Positions 48,022-62,517 of a stretch of 64,000 nucleotides of DNA are shown here, piece after piece. The notes under the pieces are model-generated. The model had not been told where the DNA came from, searched no databases, and was given only the letters and a program-made list of their open reading frames with translations. The stretch comes from Moringa oleifera (Eukaryota; Streptophyta; Magnoliopsida; Brassicales; Moringaceae). Position 1 is the stretch's first letter. Each line of letters starts with the position of its first letter. The position numbers and the translations under genes are program-made. The DNA is taken from contig JAJFZO010000094.1 in the NCBI GenBank assembly GCA_021397835.1, forward strand, positions 274,001 through 338,000, read 5' to 3'.

Positions 48022-51000
48022 ATGGCGCAGTCTCTTGAACTGCTGTTGATCCAGTTTTTGATGCCGGACAACGATGCCCGGAGGCAGGCAGAGGAGCAGA
48101 TAAAGAGGCTGGCAAAGGACCCGCAGGTGGTGCCGGCGCTCGTTCAGCACCTCCGTACCGCCAAGACTCCCAACGTTCGCCAGCTGGCAGCTGTCCTCCT
48201 CCGCAAGAAAATTACGGGACATTGGGCAAAGCTCTCTCCTCAGCTAAAGCAACTTGTCAAGCAGTCCCTCATAGAGAGCATCACCATGGAGCACAGGTCT
48301 TTCCTTCTATCTTGTCCTTTGCTTTTATCCTTTTCTTCGATCCAATTACCTTACATCACAATTGCGATTTTCCTCTTGTTTCTTTGAATTGTGAAATTTG
48401 AATTCAGTCGGGCTGATTAATCACCATCATTCTGGCAACCACATGTGGTATAAGTCTGATGGTGACGTGAAGGCTTAAATCTTTTTTCATGTGGTTGATC
48501 AGTTGCATTATTTGTGTTGGTTTTTGACTTTCATGTTGGGATTTGTTGATAACTTTTTTGCTATTTGGAAACTGGTTCTGTTTAATGGATATATGGATGC
48601 GCTGCTGCTGCTTGTTGTTGGTTCCATTAACAATTGGCAAATGGTCTTGCTTGATGTTGTCCTGCAGTCCACCCGTTAGGCGGGCAAGTGCAAATGTAGT
48701 GAGCATCATTGCGAAGTATGCTGTTCCAGCTGGAGAATGGCCTGACTTGTTGCCCTTTTTGTTCCAGTGTAGTCAGAGTGCTCATGAAGATCACAGAGAA
48801 GTAATTTTCTTGAAAACCTAGCGCTCTTTTCCTACCATTTTGTTATGCTATGTTAACTATCCTAGCCTTCTTGTTTCCAAATGATGTATGGTCCCATGTT
48901 GTCTACAAAAGGAAGTTTGATCTAAACCATCAAATAATCTTGCGTGGGTGTTTGTATTCTTGGTCATGTTTACATGTAATATGAAGTCTTGACTCATGTG
49001 TGCCTTCTGGTTTTGGGAACATTAGACTCAAGAGTTTTTGCTTCCATTGTTTTTGTGGTTACATTTTGATGAGCTAATTGTCCTAACAGTTTGTACTGAT
49101 CTGAGACGAGCAAAAATTACATTTAAGCTTAAAAAAGATTTTCTTATGGAGATACTAAAAATTTCTTTTGATAGAGATGTGGATACTGGACATGACCCCT
49201 GTACTTTAGACATGGATCCACTACTTGGCTTACTTGATGGGTTCACAAGATTCAGATACATGAAAATGATGTTGAAATGTCAGTTGACCCAAATGCTTAA
49301 ACTGATTGAAAATGGGCCTGGTAGTATAGTAAGGCGTGAGCTATTGTCTTCATAAGTAATAGCATAATTAGGAATATATTTCATTGCAGCTTAGAGAAAT
49401 TATTATTGTTACTAATGGAAAAACAATTTGTCTGAAAGGAAAAAGTTTTTATCATTTTACACTTTTGAAAAAATTGATTTTTGTGCAGCAGCCGATGATG
49501 CATATGTTACCATTGTTAAATAATAGCTGAAAATGTGATTAAATTACATATCTATTTGGATGATGTGTAGCTTACCTTCTGATTGCGGAGTATCACAATA
49601 TATACTTAATAATGTTGATATCTTGTTTTGGTATATAGGAGGCCCCTTTGGCCTAAGGGCTATGAAATGGGAGGTAAAACTCCACTCTCTTAGATATGTC
49701 ATCTGTTGTAAAATTAAATACGACCCTAAGAAGGACAAATTTCATGATATAAGAGTTCAAAGGCGTACCCTTGTATTCTTTCTTCATTAAGTGTTTATGA
49801 AAAATGTGCATGCTTTTTTTTTTTAACATTTTATTTATCGAAGGAAAAGCACTATCATGCATGTCCAGATACATATTTAGTTCTTTATGGTATTTTGTCC
49901 TTGGCTTTCTTGTTAACCCTTGAGTGGAATGGATTTACAAAATGGTTGTACCTTGTATTCTTTTCCCATGTTATGTTTATGAATACTGGCTGGCACTGAG
50001 TGGTAAGGACAAGGTCAATTAACTAACTTCTTGTGCCTTTTTATATAAGGTGGCATTAATCCTCTTCAGTTCTTTAACTGAAACAATTGGGAACGTATTT
50101 CAACCCCATTTCGCAGATTTGCAGGCTCTTCTACTCAAGTGCCTGCAAGATGAGACTAGTAACCGTGTTAGAGTTGCCGCTCTCAAGTAATCTTAATCTT
50201 AAAATTTTGCTTAACATTTTCTGGCACTCTTTTTGTTTCAAGAAGTGGTTTTATGTGTTGCTTACTTGATTCTGTGCCTCTTTTACCAGGGCAGTGGGTT
50301 CTTTTCTAGAATTCACAAATGATGGGGCTGAAGTGGTAAGTATGCATGCTTGCAGTCTAATTGTGGATATTTATGTTAGTAGTAGCGATGGTATATGCTT
50401 TGGAAGTAGCCTTTCTCCACTTTGTTTGGCATTAGGGCTGTACAAACACTTGATGGAACTCTTATTTGTTGCAACCGATTTTTTTCCCTCTTTTTTTATG
50501 TTTCATTTGATCGAGTCCCATATCTAGCATTGCTTTTTTTCTTTTTTTTTTTTTAATTCTTTATGATATTCTGAATCTCAAATATATAATTTGTGGAAAT
50601 TCATTATCCATCATTTACCTTGAAAGACTGAGGAATCTGAGTAGCCTTCCTCATGCTTATAAGGTTTGCAAGTTAGAGTAGTTGTGAGGCAATTCCACAT
50701 TAAGACAACTATTTTGTTTATTCAGGTAACAGGTCAGAGATATATGGTTAATTAATAGGCAGTGAACTGAAGCTCAAATCCTTGATATATGCAGCATTTG
50801 TTGGCTCTTTTGCTTTTGATATTGCCTTTTACTCCTAAGTGCCTTGCTAATGTGATGTGGGGTTTAAACTTATTTTGGTTACCTGGATGTTGTTCCTTTT
50901 CTTAGTTTTGTGTCTCAGGTGTTGGCTAATTTTTCTGCAACTACATAGAATTCAATTTCTTTGCAGCATTAATTTTATCACACAAATGCAGGTCAAGTTT

Positions 51001-54000
51001 CGGGAGTTCATCCCCAGCATTCTGAACGTGTCAAGACAGTGCATTGCCTCTGGTGAGGAAGATGTTGCTGTAATTGCTTTTGAAATATTTGATGAGCTGA
51101 TTGAATCTCCCGCACCTCTTCTCGGTGATTCTGTTAAATCCATTGTGCAGTTCTCTCTTGAAGTTTGCTCAAGTCAAAGCTTAGAATCCAATACACGTCA
51201 TCAGGTTAGATAGGAGGGATCATATACTTGTACTGCTTTCTTCTATAGTCAGCATATTTAAGTTCTAACACTATCAACTTCTTTGTTAAAATGATGATTC
51301 TTGTTATTCTATTTGGCTTATCTCTTCTGCATTGTTTCAATTACCAGGCAATTCAGATTATTTCGTGGCTGGCAAAGTATAAATCCAATTCCTTGAAGAA
51401 GCATAAGCTAGTCATCCCTATTTTGCAAGTTATGTGTCCTTTGCTTGCAGAATCAACCAACGCAGATGAAGATGATGATCTTGCTCCTGATCGAGCTGCT
51501 GCAGAAGTTATTGACACTATGGCTTTAAACCTCTCAAAGCATGTATTCTCTCCTGTTTTTGAGTTTACTTCTTTAAGCTGTCAGAATGCAAATCCCAAGT
51601 ATCGGGAAGCCTCTGTTACCGCTTTAGGTGTTATTTCAGAGGGCTGTTTTGATTTGATGAAAGATAAGTTGGAACCTATTCTTCAAATTATCTTAGGGGC
51701 CCTGAGGGATCCTGAACAGATGGTTCGAGGGGCTGCTTCATTTGCATTGGGTCAATTTGCTGAGCATTTGCAGCCTGAAATTGTATCTCACTATGACAGT
51801 GTTCTTCCATGCATTTTAAATGCCCTTGAGGATGCTTCTGATGAAGTGAAGGTGAATGCAGAAGAAAGCATTAGTTAAGATGGTACAAATAGCTTATCTC
51901 TGGATAAGGTTACATTAACAACACTAATTGTGTCTCTGCAGGAGAAATCATATTATGCTTTGGCAGCATTTTGTGAGAACATGGGTGAGGAGATACTTCC
52001 TTTTCTTGATCCTTTGATGGGGAAGCTTCTTGCAGCCCTTCAGAATAGCCCCCGTAATTTGCAGGAGACATGTATGGTATGAAGATGTGTCGTATCTACT
52101 CAAAAGTTTTTATTTAATTGGGCTTGGATGGATGACAAACTATTTTATCCTTTGATTCATGATTTCTGTTAATCTCGATGCAGTCCGCGATTGGTTCAGT
52201 TGCATCTGCTGCAGAGCAAGCTTTTATTCCCTATGCTGAAAGGGTGCTCGAGTTAATGAAAATTTTCATGGTGCTTACCAATGATGAGGATCTTCGCGCT
52301 CGAGCAAGGGCAACTGAGCTTGTTGGAATTGTTGCAATGTCTGTTGGCAGGACAAGGATGGAACCAATTTTACCACCTTTCATTGAAGCTGCAATTTCTG
52401 TAATTACAGTTCTTTTCTCTTTATCTTGGGGCTATTATGTCATTTTTTAAGTATTCATTTATATTATTTTCTATCAGGGTTTGACCATTATATAATTTTT
52501 TTAGGTATTAATTTATATTGTTTTATCAGGGGTTTGGATTAGAGTTCACTGAGCTGCGGGAATATACCCATGGATTCTTTAGCAATATAGCAGAAATTTT
52601 GGATGATGGCTTTACGCAGGTGCATATCCTGGTTTAATTAAACTTGTTTGGTTCCTCTAATAGGGCCCATATTCATCCGGTCATTTCTTTGGTGAACAGT
52701 ATCTACCTCATGTTGTGCCCCTGGCCTTTTCTTCATGCAATCTTGATGATGGCTCTGCAGTGGACATTGATGAGTCTGACGATGAAAATGTTAATGGATT
52801 TAGCGGTGTTTCATCTGATGATGAAGCTCATGATGAGCCAAGAGTTCGAAACATCAGTATAAGAACAGGAGTTTTGGATGAAAAGGCAGCTGCAACTCAA
52901 GCTCTTGGCTTGTTTGCTCTGCATACAAAAAGCTCTTATGCACCGTATCCTTACTTCAATTTTGTTGCTTAAAAACATTGCTGATGTTGATCATGTTTCT
53001 TTTTAAAAATAGAAAAAGTGTGTTTTTAAAAAGACCATTTTTGAGTTCTTTAATTATTTGAAGCTATTTGGAGGAGTCATTGAAGATTTTGGTGAGACAT
53101 TCAGGGTATTTTCATGAAGATGTTCGGCTTCAGGCAATCATTTCCTTGAAACGTGAGTTGACTTCTTGTGGCTTGGTTTTGTTGTATCATGTGCCTGGTG
53201 TTTCTCTCTCTTTTTTTTTCCCCCCCATTGTTTGCCTGGGCTGGTCTGGGGTGTTTTAAATTCTCTATCTTCCATGCATAGTGACACAGAAAACATTCTG
53301 CTCGGTTAGGAAGTATTTATCAAAATGGAAGCAGTTAACTTTTTCACCATCAAAGTTTATGTGAAGCAGTGTTCATGTTGTCAAATTTTGAACTTCAATT
53401 CTTTCTAATTTTTGCTGCCTGCATGTAACACAAGGTCTACCACATTAGAGTCTGAATACTCGGAAATAGGAAGAACTATTGTTGTTGTTGCTTACAAACA
53501 TTCTAGGAAAATGATATTCAATCCTTTAAACTTATTTTTGAATACGATAAGCCCAACAATGGGAATTCTCATGATCGAAACCTAATTGTCTGTTGATTAG
53601 CTGATGTTGTGAAAAGTTGAAATTGTTAGGATCAAGTTGCCTTCCAAAGTACATAGAGAAGCACTGCTGATGAGGAATTTTGTTTCTTTTGACCTAGGAC
53701 GATAGCCACCAATATTAAAAAGGTGAAAAGAAAAGTCAACCATCAATGCGAAAACAATTCTCTTTTTAATTCATCATGACTTGGCTCTTTTTTTTTTTTT
53801 TTTCTTTTTAAATATTGTTCTTCTCTCTCTAAATGGTTCCCATATTTTATCTGATTACCACTTTAATATTGAAAGTTCTTTTTCTTGCTTTCCTCTTTTA
53901 CTTTGTGTTTGAAGTTGTGTTAATAGCCTCATGGTTATTTTTTATTGTAAAAACAGATATTTTGGCCATGGCACATGTGATCTTCCAAAATCATAACGTA

Positions 54001-55968
54001 AGTGTGCATCAACACTTCTCTCTCTCTCTCTAGAGCTTTCTGGTATAATGTGTTTTGGAAAATTTGGTTGTTTTTCAGAATATGATTAGATCTTGCTTCT
54101 TATGCAGGAAGGGCCAGTTATGGCAAAAGAATTTTTAGGTAAGAAGCATGACTTTGCAGCACAACTGCAGAGAAGGCTTTCTTTTCCTTGCTACTGTCGT
54201 GTAACACTTTGAGTGAGCTCTTGATGTCATGCAGATAAAATAATGAATATTTATATTAAGACTATGACTGAAGATGATGACAAGGAAGTGGTTGCTCAAG
54301 CTTGTATGAGCATTGCTGACATTGTGAAGGATTATGGTTACATGGCCATCGAGCCTTGTAAGTATATATTCAGGTTCTCATTGAATCAATATTTCTAATG
54401 CAAATGTAATCCTCCATGAAACTTGCATTATGTTATGGTCTGAGTTGCAGACATGTTTCCTATTGTTGATGCAACTATGGTACTGCTTCGCGAGGAAGCG
54501 GCTTGTCAGCAATTAGAGAATGATAGTGATATTGATGATGATGATTCAGAACATGATGAAGTACTCATGGATGCTGTTTCTGATCTCCTTCCTGCATTTG
54601 CTAAGTCCATGGGTTCTCATTTTGCACCTATCTTTGCGAAGTTTTTCGATCCATTGATGAAATACGCGGTGTGTTAGCCATTGTAACATGCTTTTTGCTT
54701 CCATTGGGTGCAATAATTTTCTCCATTTAATAGCTGATTGTGATTATTGGCTAATGCAGAAAGCTTCACGGCCTCCACAAGATCGGACAATGGTGGTTGC
54801 TTGCCTTGCTGAAGTTGCTCAGGACATGGGTTCTCCAATTGCAGCCTATGTTGACGTGATTTTGCCAAAACTTTTCTTTCTCAAATAGTTTTGTTTTGTA
54901 ACATTTGTCAGTCATCTCTGAGTGCTCTTTCCATTTTTTCAGAGGGTGATGCCCTTAGTACTGAAAGAGTTAACGTCATCAGAGGCAACCAATAGAAGGA
55001 ATGCAGCATTTTGTGTTGGGGAGTTGTGTAAAAATGGGGGGGAGTCAGCTTTGAAGTATCCTTATTCCCACAGATGTCGCTACATTACATCTTCTACCTG
55101 ATTTGCTTTCTTTTTCTAGGCTGTTGTGGACCCGTTCTTGAACTTCTAATTGGTCTTGGAACTGTCCACTTCAGGTGGAAGATTGATTTTTATTTTATGA
55201 CTGTTTCATATCCCATGATAGGGTGATTAAGATTGTTATGCTCTAGTTTGATATATCATCTTTTGCAATGACGTAGCTTTTTCCTTTCATAAGTACCAGA
55301 TATTACGGTGATGTTTTGCGTGGACTTTACCCACTTTTTGGTGAATCTGAGCCGGATGATGCTGTCAGGGATAATGCTGCTGGTGCTGTGGCAAGGATGA
55401 TTATGGTGCATCCACAGTCAATTCCATTGAACCAGGTTAAACTTCTTTGTTCGTTTTCATGATTTTTCTTCGTTCTTTTTAGATTGCAGCCTTTTAGCCA
55501 GTTATATTCATTGGTTATTTATTAGCCATTTACTCCTTGATCAGGTTCTTCCTGTTTTCCTGAAAGTGCTTCCATTAAAAGAAGATCATGAAGAGTCTAT
55601 GGCTGTCTATGGTTGTGTCTCCACACTTGTTTTGTCATCTAATTCCCAGGTAATTTGATTCATCAACTAAAAGTGGAATTTCATAGGAGTAATAATGTTA
55701 TCACATTTTTTCAGTTCTATTTCGTGACTTCATTTTCTTCGTTTTTTCCCTCCTGCATGGAAAGCAGATTCTTTCTCATGTTCCTGAGTTGGTTAATCTG
55801 TTTGCACAAGTTGTGGTGTCTCCGGTTGAAACATCTGAAGTTAAAGCTCATATAGGTAGAGCTTTCTCTCACCTGATTTCACTCTATGGCCATCAGATGC
55901 AACCCTTATTGAGCAACCTTTCACCAGCACATGCTAATGCTTTATCTGCATTTGCCCCTAAAAGCTGA
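48022..55968 (+). CDS. IMB4: Importin-4 / IMB4-type nuclear transport receptor
   Basis: Twenty GT-AG exons: 48022-48296, 48668-48800, 50050-50186, 50290-50335, 50992-51204, 51348-51851, 51942-52076, 52184-52399, 52530-52619, 52700-52944, 53064-53152, 53957-53997, 54108-54138, 54235-54357, 54451-54668, 54760-54855, 54943-55055, 55300-55435, 55545-55649, 55768-55968. They join to 3147 nt, 1048 aa, which I believe equals Arabidopsis At4g27640. An importin-beta N-terminal domain (about residues 19-91, Ran binding) is followed by HEAT repeats to the end. Acidic loops lie at 599-630 and 782-796 (NDSDIDDDDSEHDE), typical of cargo-binding importins. It should carry cargo into the nucleus with Ran-GTP-dependent release. 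In animals IPO4 imports histones and ribosomal proteins; plant cargo is inferred. The start MAQSLELLL matches the family. Confidence 0.95.
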
Positions 55969-57600
55969 CTCTGATCAGTTGAGCTGGTGAGTTGCTCTCC
56001 ATTTTCTCATTTCCAGCATGTCTTTTTTTTTTCCCCATTTCTTTACATCTGTATTTTAATAGGCCAAATAAAAATGGAAAGATTATAGTTTTTCACCTGC
56101 CATGGAACCATTATGTTTGTTTGCTGCTGTTCCTGTATATCTTTGTGGAAGTTGTGACATTTGTGCTCCTTTTTTTTTTTTTTCTAAAAAGCAGGTTTGG
56201 GTTCTGTTCCTTCTCATACTGCCCCAATTTTATTGTGGAGATATGCATTGGCTGCAAGCTTTTCTCTTCCTTCTGTTTTTCTCTTTTTTTCTTTTCCTTT
56301 TTACCTTTTTCTTTCCTCTTTGGTTTGATCTCTTATGATTCCTTTTCCACAATGTCTATTTTCTTATTATTTTATTATAATTATTCTTTTACCTCCCATG
56401 TAATGAGGTAGAGTTGTGCGAGGGGTTTTGTAGATTATGAACTTGTGAGTTAATTATAAATGACTGGGGATATGAAAGTCTATAACTTTGTTTGTTAATT
56501 TTGATGCTAGCTATTCAATTTGAAATTATTAGTGAGTTTGTGCATTGTGTTTCAACTCATGCTGTAAATATTCATTCTTAGCTATTGAAGCTTGCTATCT
56601 TGTTAGCAAAAGGCCTAGCTATCTGGTTCAAGCTGGTGAAAGAAAATTTGGTTGAGCAGTTAAGTGTCTTTCAGTTATTTTATAATTGCTGTAAGTGGAA
56701 AAATTAACATCTTGACATATGCTGTATATTGTAGAAATGAGTTTTTCAATTGGTTTCAAAGAGGATTAAAAGTTGTCTCAAGATTTTGAGGTAGCTGGAG
56801 TGGTATGAAATTTCTGTGTTGATTTTCTCAAGGAAAATGATTTTTAAGTATTTAATTGAGATGGTAAGGGTTAGTTATGTAGACTAATAGTAGCTATACA
56901 GATTCAATAAGGATCTGGAATTGATAAAAAGAAAGTAGTTGGATTTTACTGGATAGGGAAAACTATTTGAGACTGGAATTGGTGACTGGGACTTCAGTGG
57001 GTAAGTTTTAGTTAAAGTATCAAGTTGATTTTGAAGGGGCTCCTACTTATAGCCATTGATAGAAAAGATAGGTAGTAATTGGCATCTAAGCCTTTTTGAA
57101 AAAAGAGGCTGAGCTGTGATGGTTTCACATTTTGGACCAATTGTTGATCTTTGGAAAGTCCAAATGGGAGGTATAAATTGGATAAAATGCAATTGAAAGG
57201 GGGTGGACGATGTTGCCTGGTTGCTACTGGAAGGCGTTCTCAATGAGAAATATATTAAACAAAGTATATTGGGGCATGCAATGATGGTATGGTCGAGAGA
57301 GTGAAGAAGCTGCTAAATAGAAAAAAGAATCAATTGCTAAGTTGAAGAATGCTGAGGGAGCTTAAATTCAGCAAAAGAAAAATGAGTTCAAGAGAGAGGA
57401 ATGAATCATTAGCAATGTGTAAACAGGAGCTAAGAAGTGGTTGGTTCTGTTAATGTCAGGATAGCAGCAGTCATCTGCTGATTAGTGGTTTGGGCAGTTA
57501 CTGGATGGTTTGGGGGTAGTAAAATAAAGATGCTAAGAATGTGGGTAAGGGCTGCTGGACTCTCAATATATGTAAGCATCGATGTTATTCTCAAATAAAG
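55969..57600. other. Importin 3' region and unrecognised downstream DNA
   Basis: The first few hundred bases are the T-rich 3' UTR of the importin gene. From about 56800 to 57560 the sequence is A/G-rich and more complex, with many short frames and no recognised protein. It may be a decayed element. Confidence 0.4.
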
Positions 57601-60600
57601 ATGCGGACGGGGTACACTATCTAAAAATGATGTTTTAGATGATTTTTTTAAGGAAATATTATTTAAAATTATTTTTAAAAATAATATATGTTATATAATA
57701 ATTATTTAAAAAATCATCGTTTAATATATGTATTTATATCTTTTTTATTGATTTTTTTTAAAAAATTAATAAACAAAATATCTTAAATAAAATTTTTTTT
57801 GGTGGTCCTTATATCCAGAAAAGTTCAAAAAGTTCTTGACTCCGGCTTCAAGTCATCAAAAAGCAATGTTTTCCAACAAAACCTTGACGGTGTTTTCCAA
57901 AAATCATCATTTAGTTTTTGAAAATATTTTTTGATCATTTTTATAAGAATCATTAAAAGATTATTATACCAAAAAAAATTAAATGATGATTGTTTGAAGG
58001 AACTGTAATCTAATCTTTCATATTTAAGAGGCACATGTCAGCTGGTTAACTCCTTTTTCACCAGGAGCTATGAAACCCTATCTCTCAATTTTTTTGTCCT
58101 CTCTGCTAGACTATGACTCATTGGTTCAACTCTTCTCCTTCAATTGATGCCTTGGCTAAGTTACTTTTGAAGAAAATTAGCCATATATGGTCATATATTC
58201 ACTTTTTAGGAGAACATTTTTTTCTCCCTAAAATTTTGTTAGTTTATAAATATTGTGTTGCATTGAAGCGTATAAATCATTGGAAATGTTGATTCTCTTA
58301 TGTTTACGGATTTCGTTTTATCATTTTGAAATTTATATTATTTTTAAATTTTTATAATTATTTATTAATTTTTAATATCATGTGTTGTTTTTTATAAGTT
58401 AAAGAGAGATTTTGGATCAATATTGAGGTAAGTGAATTTAATTTATATTTATATTTATATATTTTATTTTTAAATTATTATTTTTATATTAGAGAATTTT
58501 ACAAATTAAACTACAAAATCATTAATATGATGTCAATATAAATTAAATTTGAAAATTAAAAATAAAAAAATAGCTCATCATTAATTTAGAATATTCAAAA
58601 TTAACGAATATAATTATTAACTTAATATTAAAAATTATGATAAATGTTATTTAAAATTTTGATTATTCATGTGTCAAATCGAATCTTAATGTTTAAGAAG
58701 TGATAAATTAAATACTGGTTAATTTGTTTAAAGTAGATATGAATTGAAAAGATCGTAACAAATAAAGGTATTTTTATTATTAAAATATCTCAAAATGACT
58801 TAAATAAATTTTACACTGAATTTCATGTTCATTTGTCAATTTTGAACAATTTTTGAATATGAACTATTTTTTATGTTATTTTTTAAAAAAATTTTGATAA
58901 TATAATTTTTTAAAAAAATTTTAAAATTTTTTATAACAGCTGCTTGAATATTTTTTTTTTTATATCTATGAAATTTTCAAGATAAAATTCATAGTATAAG
59001 ATTCATAACTTATAACATTCAATTTGTTTTAAATTAATGAATCAAAATTCGATTTGTTCTTTTAATATTAAATTTTAATTTGATATACAAGATATAATTT
59101 ATTATATCAATAATTTTTATCTTAAAATTTTTTAAGTTTTTTTTATAATAATATTAATATATAGTTCAATTCAAGAATTATAAATTATATTATAAGTTAG
59201 ATATTTATAATTGTAATTCATATTAGATTTATGTATTAAAAGTTAAACAATTATTATTAATACTTTAAAAATTATATATTAGGTATTATTATAATTTGAA
59301 ATGAGAAACAGAGTTAGATGAATTTGCAAGTGTGGTAATCAATTAAATTTATCATATTAGTAATTATTATAATATTACTAATTTTTATCTTTTGTTTGAT
59401 TTGTTGTAAGATACCAAAAAAAAAATTAAGATGACTTTTGAGAACAACACTAAAATAAGAAATTTTAATTTAATTTATGTGTAATTTTTAAAATTTTTAA
59501 ATAAATATTATTTTGTATTAGAGAATTTTGATATCAGATTAGGTTCTAACATTAGAATTTTAGATGTTGAAATCAATTGAGGCCATATTCAATTTAAGTA
59601 ATTAAAAATTAAAATTATATTATTAATTTAAAATTATAAACTACATTAAAATTGAAATTTATAGAAAATGACCGTACAATTAGTTAAGTTTATTTACATT
59701 TTAAATAATTTCATAATAATTTGTTGATTTTTAATACATTGTCAATAATTCTTGAATTTGTTTTGCTTGGATCAATTTGAGAATTTAATATTTATGTATG
59801 AAACATTAGTTAATAGATTCTAATTTAATATATATTTTTTGTAAAAATTTTGTATAACATGTCTATCATACTTTGTGTAAATATTAATAGAGGTTATGCT
59901 GCCAAAGTTTTTATAAAATAAAATAAATTATAATTTGTCTTGTATTCTACATAAATGCATATTCTTGAATGGTATATGACTATTTGTAAAATTTGAAATT
60001 CAATGACATGCATATATGCATACATAAACTTAAGATCAATTTAATACACTAATTTAAAAATGTTTTAAATATCATAATGGACAATGCTTGTATATTTATT
60101 GAAGGTCAAAAAAGTATGATAAAGACATTAAAAAAAAAAAAAAATTCTTGACTTAATTTTGTCTTCTAAAATTCTTAGAATTATGATTTCATTAGTTGTT
60201 TATGTATAAAATATGATAATATGAAATATCATAGTCCACATGAAATATAAAATTAGAGTTTTTAATAACTACTAGGATTGAATATGATATGAAGAAGAAT
60301 ATTTAGTTAGATCTTCTACGAGTAAGGTTGGTACAATTGACAAAGAGGTTAAACATAAGGAAAAAGTAGATAGCATTGAAAATATAATCCATAAGGCTTT
60401 TGCAAAGAATGATAATAATTTAAAACATTTTGGAAGTTATTACTCGGTGATGTCCAAAAACATTATATCTTGGAGCAGTAAAATTTATAAAACTCTTTAC
60501 TTTCATGAAATTTTACAATGTGAAGTTAAAGTACAATTGATCTGACTAGAGCTTCAGTGAACTTTTAAATTTAGTCTTTAAAATGCTATCGATTAATAAT

Positions 60601-60742
60601 AAAACGCCTATTCCATGTATGAGGCAAGAAAAATTTAAATATATCAAAAATAAAGTATCAAAAGATTCGTGCACATCAAATGATTGTATTTATATCAAAA
60701 GAAGTTTCAAGTTGAGATTTAATGTCTGCTTTTAGATGAAAA
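57601..60742. other. AT-rich intergenic region
   Basis: Very AT-rich with A and T tracts and no supported gene. Composition becomes less extreme after about 60300, where the Gypsy element approaches. No ends or domains are recognised. Confidence 0.5.
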
Positions 60743-62517
60743 GTGTTAAAGAATAGATAAAAAATCAAAACTAGGATGCCTGCTAATATCTTATGCTATT
60801 TGTTACTGAATTTCGTAAAAACAAACCAATGAAGCCTTAACAAGTGAAGTCCAACTCCTATAAGTTTCATATTGTCAAATGGAGTCTAGCTCTTACATGG
60901 CCCATTAGTGGTGGCCTAGAAAAGCCAATCTTGGTTTGCCTCTTCTTCTTAAAGGCCAACTGCCTGCCCCATTGCAAATATCTATCCTTAAATAAAATGA
61001 CTATGGTGATTGATGTAAGTACTTACCTCACAAGTAATCCAAGCTAAAAGATTAACCTCAGCCTAACCCAACCAAGTCAACACCAGACCAGAGTTAGATG
61101 ATGTCCAAGACCAGACTTGAGATTCCTCAACCTAACTGAATGACCTGAGTTGGGCCTCGATTAATCAAATCGAGCTAGCCTAAGCTCTTCTCGAGCTTCT
61201 AACCTCAAGACCAAGCCAAGGCTCTTCCTAAGCTCTTGACCTTAAGAATTAAGCCCAAGCTATTTTCGAGTTTGTAACCTCAAGACCCTAAAACATCACA
61301 CTTATAAAAGTCCGAACAAGATGCTTTCTTACTAACCAAGTTTTCAAGGTCCTTATAAGAGTCTAAGAAGGACTCTATATTGTCGATTGAGTTCTTAAGG
61401 CCTTTATTAGGTTGGTTGACACACCTCAGCATGGCATAACTTAAGCCATATAAACACACTAGGTAACCCCTCAATCAATACTCATCGATTGTTACTTTCC
61501 TAAGATTTTTACTACTTTGAGTGTCAAAGCATTTTTTTTTATAGGTCTTCCACACCTTAAGTCAAAGAGCTCTAAAGAGAATGCAACAATGATTATAGTG
61601 TCAATTTGATTTCTGTGTTACTTTGCTTCCTAACTATGAAAAGTGATTCTATGCCTGTATATAAATACATACCTCGTGCATGCCTCAGTGAAGTTCATTC
61701 TTGATGTATTATGTTGCCAAATTTCTCTTTTAAGTATTAAGTGACCATGAAGAATACCTTATGCTAATTTGTTTTTATTTGCATATTCAAACTTAAAATT
61801 AAACCTCAGCCTACACTTTACTGAAATTCAATTTCCTTTCATATCTAGTTTTTGACAACAAAACTAATACATAATATTATATTAATCATTAAAGAAAAAA
61901 AGCCTAGAGAACACATTTCATACTAATTGATAATATTATTGTCTATGTAAGGCTCATATAATTAAATGACGAGTTAGCTCGGATCCATCTGGTAGCCCAT
62001 GAAATAGTTACAAAAAAAAAAAAAATCGAAGTTAATGACCTAAAGGTATTTGCTAGGCTATATGGCCCACATGAGGAACCTTGTCTAACATGTTTGAAGC
62101 TGGCCTATACATGAAGATTTTCTTCAACTGACATTAAGGATAATGTTTAGAAGCTGCTAAAATGTTAGTGCAACAACCTCTTGTACATGTCATTTAATAA
62201 CCAGATTCTCATACTTCATTAACGCCAAAAATCTTAGGATTGTTAGCTAGTTACCCCTTCTTTCTTGATAAATGCTTAGGTACTTAGTATGAAACTCAAG
62301 TTCTAATTTTCGTTCGTAATATATTACTGCCAAAATTTTGTCTCACTAAAGCATCAGAATGAGTACCAGAGAATACCTTTTGTTTCCCTAAGTTCACTTT
62401 GTGTGGGAATCATCACCCCACCTAAGACCAACAACTCATCACTATAAAAAGCCATGACTATACTAGTATATCTCTATCTTTTTTTGTATTTCCTCTTTGA
62501 TCATTTTGTTATTAACA
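60743..62517 (+). repeat. Putative 5' LTR of a Gypsy element
   Basis: The right boundary is well supported: TTATTAACA at 62517 is followed by AATTGGCACCTTTTATGGG, a decayed form of the TGGCGCCGTCTGTGGG sequence that follows many plant Gypsy LTRs. A TATA box (TATAAAAA, 62444-62451) sits about 75 bp before it. The left boundary is a guess: TGTTAA at 60743 would pair with the terminal TTAACA. A roughly 73-bp imperfect duplication lies inside (about 61181-61290; CGAGCTTCTAACCTCAAGACC versus CGAGTTTGTAACCTCAAGACC in separate copies). Confidence 0.5.

Noticed and set aside
49038..49355. A 105-codon open frame in importin intron 2
   Set aside because: No recognisable family, lies inside an intron in sense orientation, and is of a length expected by chance.
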